From Pelomonas sp963992225 (GTDB lineage: Bacteria; Pseudomonadota; Gammaproteobacteria; Burkholderiales; Burkholderiaceae_C), in NCBI GenBank assembly GCA_963992225.1, contig CAXDTK010000311.1, positions 1 through 5,987 of the forward strand: a stretch of DNA of 5,987 nucleotides, read 5' to 3'. Position 1 is the stretch's first letter. Every line of letters starts with the position of its first letter. The notes beneath the pieces were generated by a model. It did not search any database. It had not been told where the DNA came from and worked only from the letters and a program-made list of their open reading frames with translations. A program made the position numbers and the translations under genes. Below, piece by piece: positions 4,931 to 5,987 of this stretch.

Positions 4931-4945
4931 GCCCTCGTGGAGGGC
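4931..4945 (-). other. 6-bp GC hairpin between tRNA-Leu and the rhomboid gene
   Basis: GCCCTC-CAC-GAGGGC on the minus strand forms a compact stem with a 3-base loop, 60-74 bases beyond the tRNA 3' end and 17 bases before the rhomboid start. It has no T tract. It may slow transcription after the tRNA or lie in the rhomboid leader. A second short stem (GCACC/GGTGC, 4949-4967) sits beside it. Confidence 0.3.
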
Positions 4946-5004
4946 ACTGCACCGGGAGGGGCGGTGCTTGTCGCGGCGAGTATGCCAGGGCTTGCAGGTC
5001 CGTC

Positions 5005-5089
5005 TGGTGCCCGGGGCCGGACTCGAACCGGCACACCTTGCGGCGGGGGATTTTGAGTCCCCTGCGTCTACCGATTTCGCCACCCGGGC
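5005..5089 (-). tRNA. tRNA-Leu, anticodon CAA
   Basis: An 85-base class II tRNA with the 3' CCA encoded (minus 5007-5005). Acceptor arms GCCCGGG and CCCGGGC pair perfectly, with A73 as expected for leucine. The anticodon stem GGGGA/TCCCC encloses the loop CTCAAAA, giving anticodon CAA at minus 5055-5053, which reads codon UUG. A long variable arm (CGCCGCAAGGTGTG) marks it as Leu-type, and the T-arm is GCCGG-TTCGAGT-CCGGC. All stems look intact. UUG is a rare codon in a genome this GC-rich, so this is probably a low-demand isoacceptor. Confidence 0.97.
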
Positions 5090-5126
5090 CATCGGGACAT
5101 GCATTCGCCATTGCGGCGAGGGGCGG

Positions 5127-5132
5127 ATTATG
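5127..5132 (-). promoter_or_regulatory. Probable -10 element of tRNA-Leu with GC-rich discriminator
   Basis: CATAAT on the minus strand matches the sigma-70 consensus at five of six bases, 37 bases upstream of the tRNA 5' end. It is followed by CCGCCCCTCGCC, a GC-rich discriminator of the kind linked to growth-rate and ppGpp control of stable-RNA promoters. No recognisable -35 lies 16-18 bases upstream, which lowers confidence. Confidence 0.4.
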
Positions 5133-5165
5133 CACTCGCCGAGCCTGGGGGCTGGCCCGCGCTGC

Positions 5166-5171
5166 CACAAT
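5166..5171 (+). promoter_or_regulatory. Possible -10 element of cysM (near-leaderless start)
   Basis: CACAAT ends eight bases before the cysM ATG, which would place the transcription start at or next to the start codon. No Shine-Dalgarno is visible before this ATG, which fits a leaderless or nearly leaderless mRNA. No -35 is evident, so this is a weak call. Confidence 0.25.
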
Positions 5172-5178
5172 CGTCTGC

Positions 5179-5987
5179 ATGAGCTACCCGACCCTCGAAG
5201 ACGTCATCGGCGCCACGCCCCTGGTGCGCCTGCAGCGCCTGCCCGGTGCCGATGCCCGCGGCAACGTGATCCTGGCCAAGCTGGAGGGCAACAACCCCGC
5301 CGGCTCGGTGAAGGACCGCCCGGCCATCAGCATGATCCGGCGCGCCGAGGAGCGCGGCGAGATCAATCCCGGCGACACGCTGATCGAGGCCACTTCGGGC
5401 AACACCGGCATCGCGCTGGCGATGGCCGCAGCCATCCGCGGCTACCGCATGCTGCTGATCATGCCGGAGGACCTGTCCATCGAGCGTGCGCAGACCATGA
5501 AGGCCTTCGGCGCCGAGCTGATCCTCACGCCCAAGACCGGCGGCATGGAGTACGCCCGCGACCTGGCCGAGCAGATGGCCAGCGAGGGCAAGGGCCGCGT
5601 GCTCGACCAGTTCGCCAACGCCGACAACCCGCGCGTGCATTACGAGACCACCGGCCCCGAGCTGTGGCAGGACACCGGCGGGCGCATCACCCATTTCGTC
5701 AGCGCGATGGGCACGACAGGCACCATCACCGGCGTGTCGCGCTTCCTGAAGGAGCAGAACCCGGCCGTGCGCATCGTCGGCGCGCAGCCGGCCGAGGGCT
5801 CGCGCATCCCCGGCATCCGCAAGTGGCCGGAGGCCTACCTGCCCAAGATCTACGAGCCCAGCGGCGTGGACGAGCTGGTGCTGGTCAGCCAGAGCGATGC
5901 CGAGGACATGGCCCGGCGCCTGGCCCGCGAGGAGGGGCTGTTCGCCGGCATCTCGGCCGCGGGCGCCTGCTGGGTGGCGCTGCAGAT
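5179..5987 (+). CDS. cysM: Cysteine synthase B (O-acetylserine sulfhydrylase B), C-terminus outside the window
   Basis: PLP-dependent cytosolic enzyme that makes cysteine from O-acetylserine and sulfide, or S-sulfocysteine from thiosulfate. 269 complete codons are present of about 300 usual, so roughly 30 residues are missing. Seen: PLP-binding Lys45 in GSVKDR; substrate loop TSGNTG (72-77); PEDLSIERAQTMKAFGAEL (96-114); the glycine-rich phosphate loop MGTTGT (177-182); and SRIPGIRKWP. The loop MGTTGTITG and the PGIRKWP segment resemble E. coli CysM rather than CysK, supporting the B isozyme. The start at 5179 fits the family N-terminus (SYPTLEDVIGATPLVRL). There is no Shine-Dalgarno. It is divergent from tRNA-Leu, 89 bases away, and no other sulfur gene is visible. 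Confidence 0.95.
   Translation, partial: MSYPTLEDVIGATPLVRLQRLPGADARGNVILAKLEGNNPAGSVKDRPAISMIRRAEERGEINPGDTLIEATSGNTGIALAMAAAIRGYRMLLIMPEDLSIERAQTMKAFGAELILTPKTGGMEYARDLAEQMASEGKGRVLDQFANADNPRVHYETTGPELWQDTGGRITHFVSAMGTTGTITGVSRFLKEQNPAVRIVGAQPAEGSRIPGIRKWPEAYLPKIYEPSGVDELVLVSQSDAEDMARRLAREEGLFAGISAAGACWVALQ

Noticed and set aside
4915..5034. Longer rhomboid start at 5034
   Set aside because: The extension overlaps the tRNA and gives a low-complexity Pro/Ala/Arg stretch; ATG 4914 leads directly into the first membrane segment.
5099..5140. Direct repeat ATGCATTCGCC / ATGCACTCGCC
   Set aside because: Short and imperfect (10 of 11) with no clear role; it may be chance in the tRNA/cysM intergenic region.
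4875..5180. ORFs across the tRNA (translations containing VAKSVDAGDSKS or similar)
   Set aside because: They are translations of the tRNA-Leu gene, a common annotation artefact.

Overview
This high-GC window (roughly two thirds G+C, third codon positions nearly all G or C) looks like chromosomal DNA of a betaproteobacterium, most likely order Burkholderiales and probably family Comamonadaceae. I infer this from codon use, from the protein families, and from the order reductase / SDR / rhomboid / tRNA-Leu / cysM, which I recall from that group but could not search. The first 46 bases are not genomic: they are an Illumina Nextera i7-side adapter with its index, left on the contig end.

Layout. 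47-996 (-): Glu/Leu/Phe/Val (leucine-type) dehydrogenase, cut at its C-terminus by the contig end. 1095-1271 (-): small unrecognised ORF with a damaged or unusual 5' end. 1302-1567: gene-free stretch with perfect dyads and a heptanucleotide tandem repeat. 1568-2296 (-): putative 2-oxoglutarate/Fe(II) dioxygenase of the amino-acid hydroxylase-like family. 2297-2394: two long hairpins carrying a 23-30-codon ORF that ends exactly where the dioxygenase starts. 2376-3404 (-): ferredoxin-type flavin reductase (annotated in this group as CDP-6-deoxy-delta-3,4-glucoseen reductase). 3405-3478: divergent intergenic region with an inverted repeat. 3479-4339 (+): atypical SDR of the YeeZ type. 4336-4914 (-): rhomboid protease, convergent with the SDR and sharing a TTAA stop. 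5005-5089 (-): tRNA-Leu(CAA). 5179-5987 (+): cysM, cut by the window end.

How the genes work together. Most are ordinary housekeeping or metabolic genes with no obvious joint pathway. Two enzymes could meet at branched-chain amino acids: the leucine-type dehydrogenase (oxidative deamination) and the 2OG dioxygenase, whose family includes free amino-acid hydroxylases. That link is only an inference. The reductase, the short ORF and the dioxygenase are spaced so that they may be co-transcribed and translationally coupled.

The most interesting unexplained structures are the twin-hairpin/short-ORF element at 2297-2394 and the dyad plus heptamer-repeat region at 1302-1567. I see no CRISPR array, insertion sequence, phage gene or defence system.
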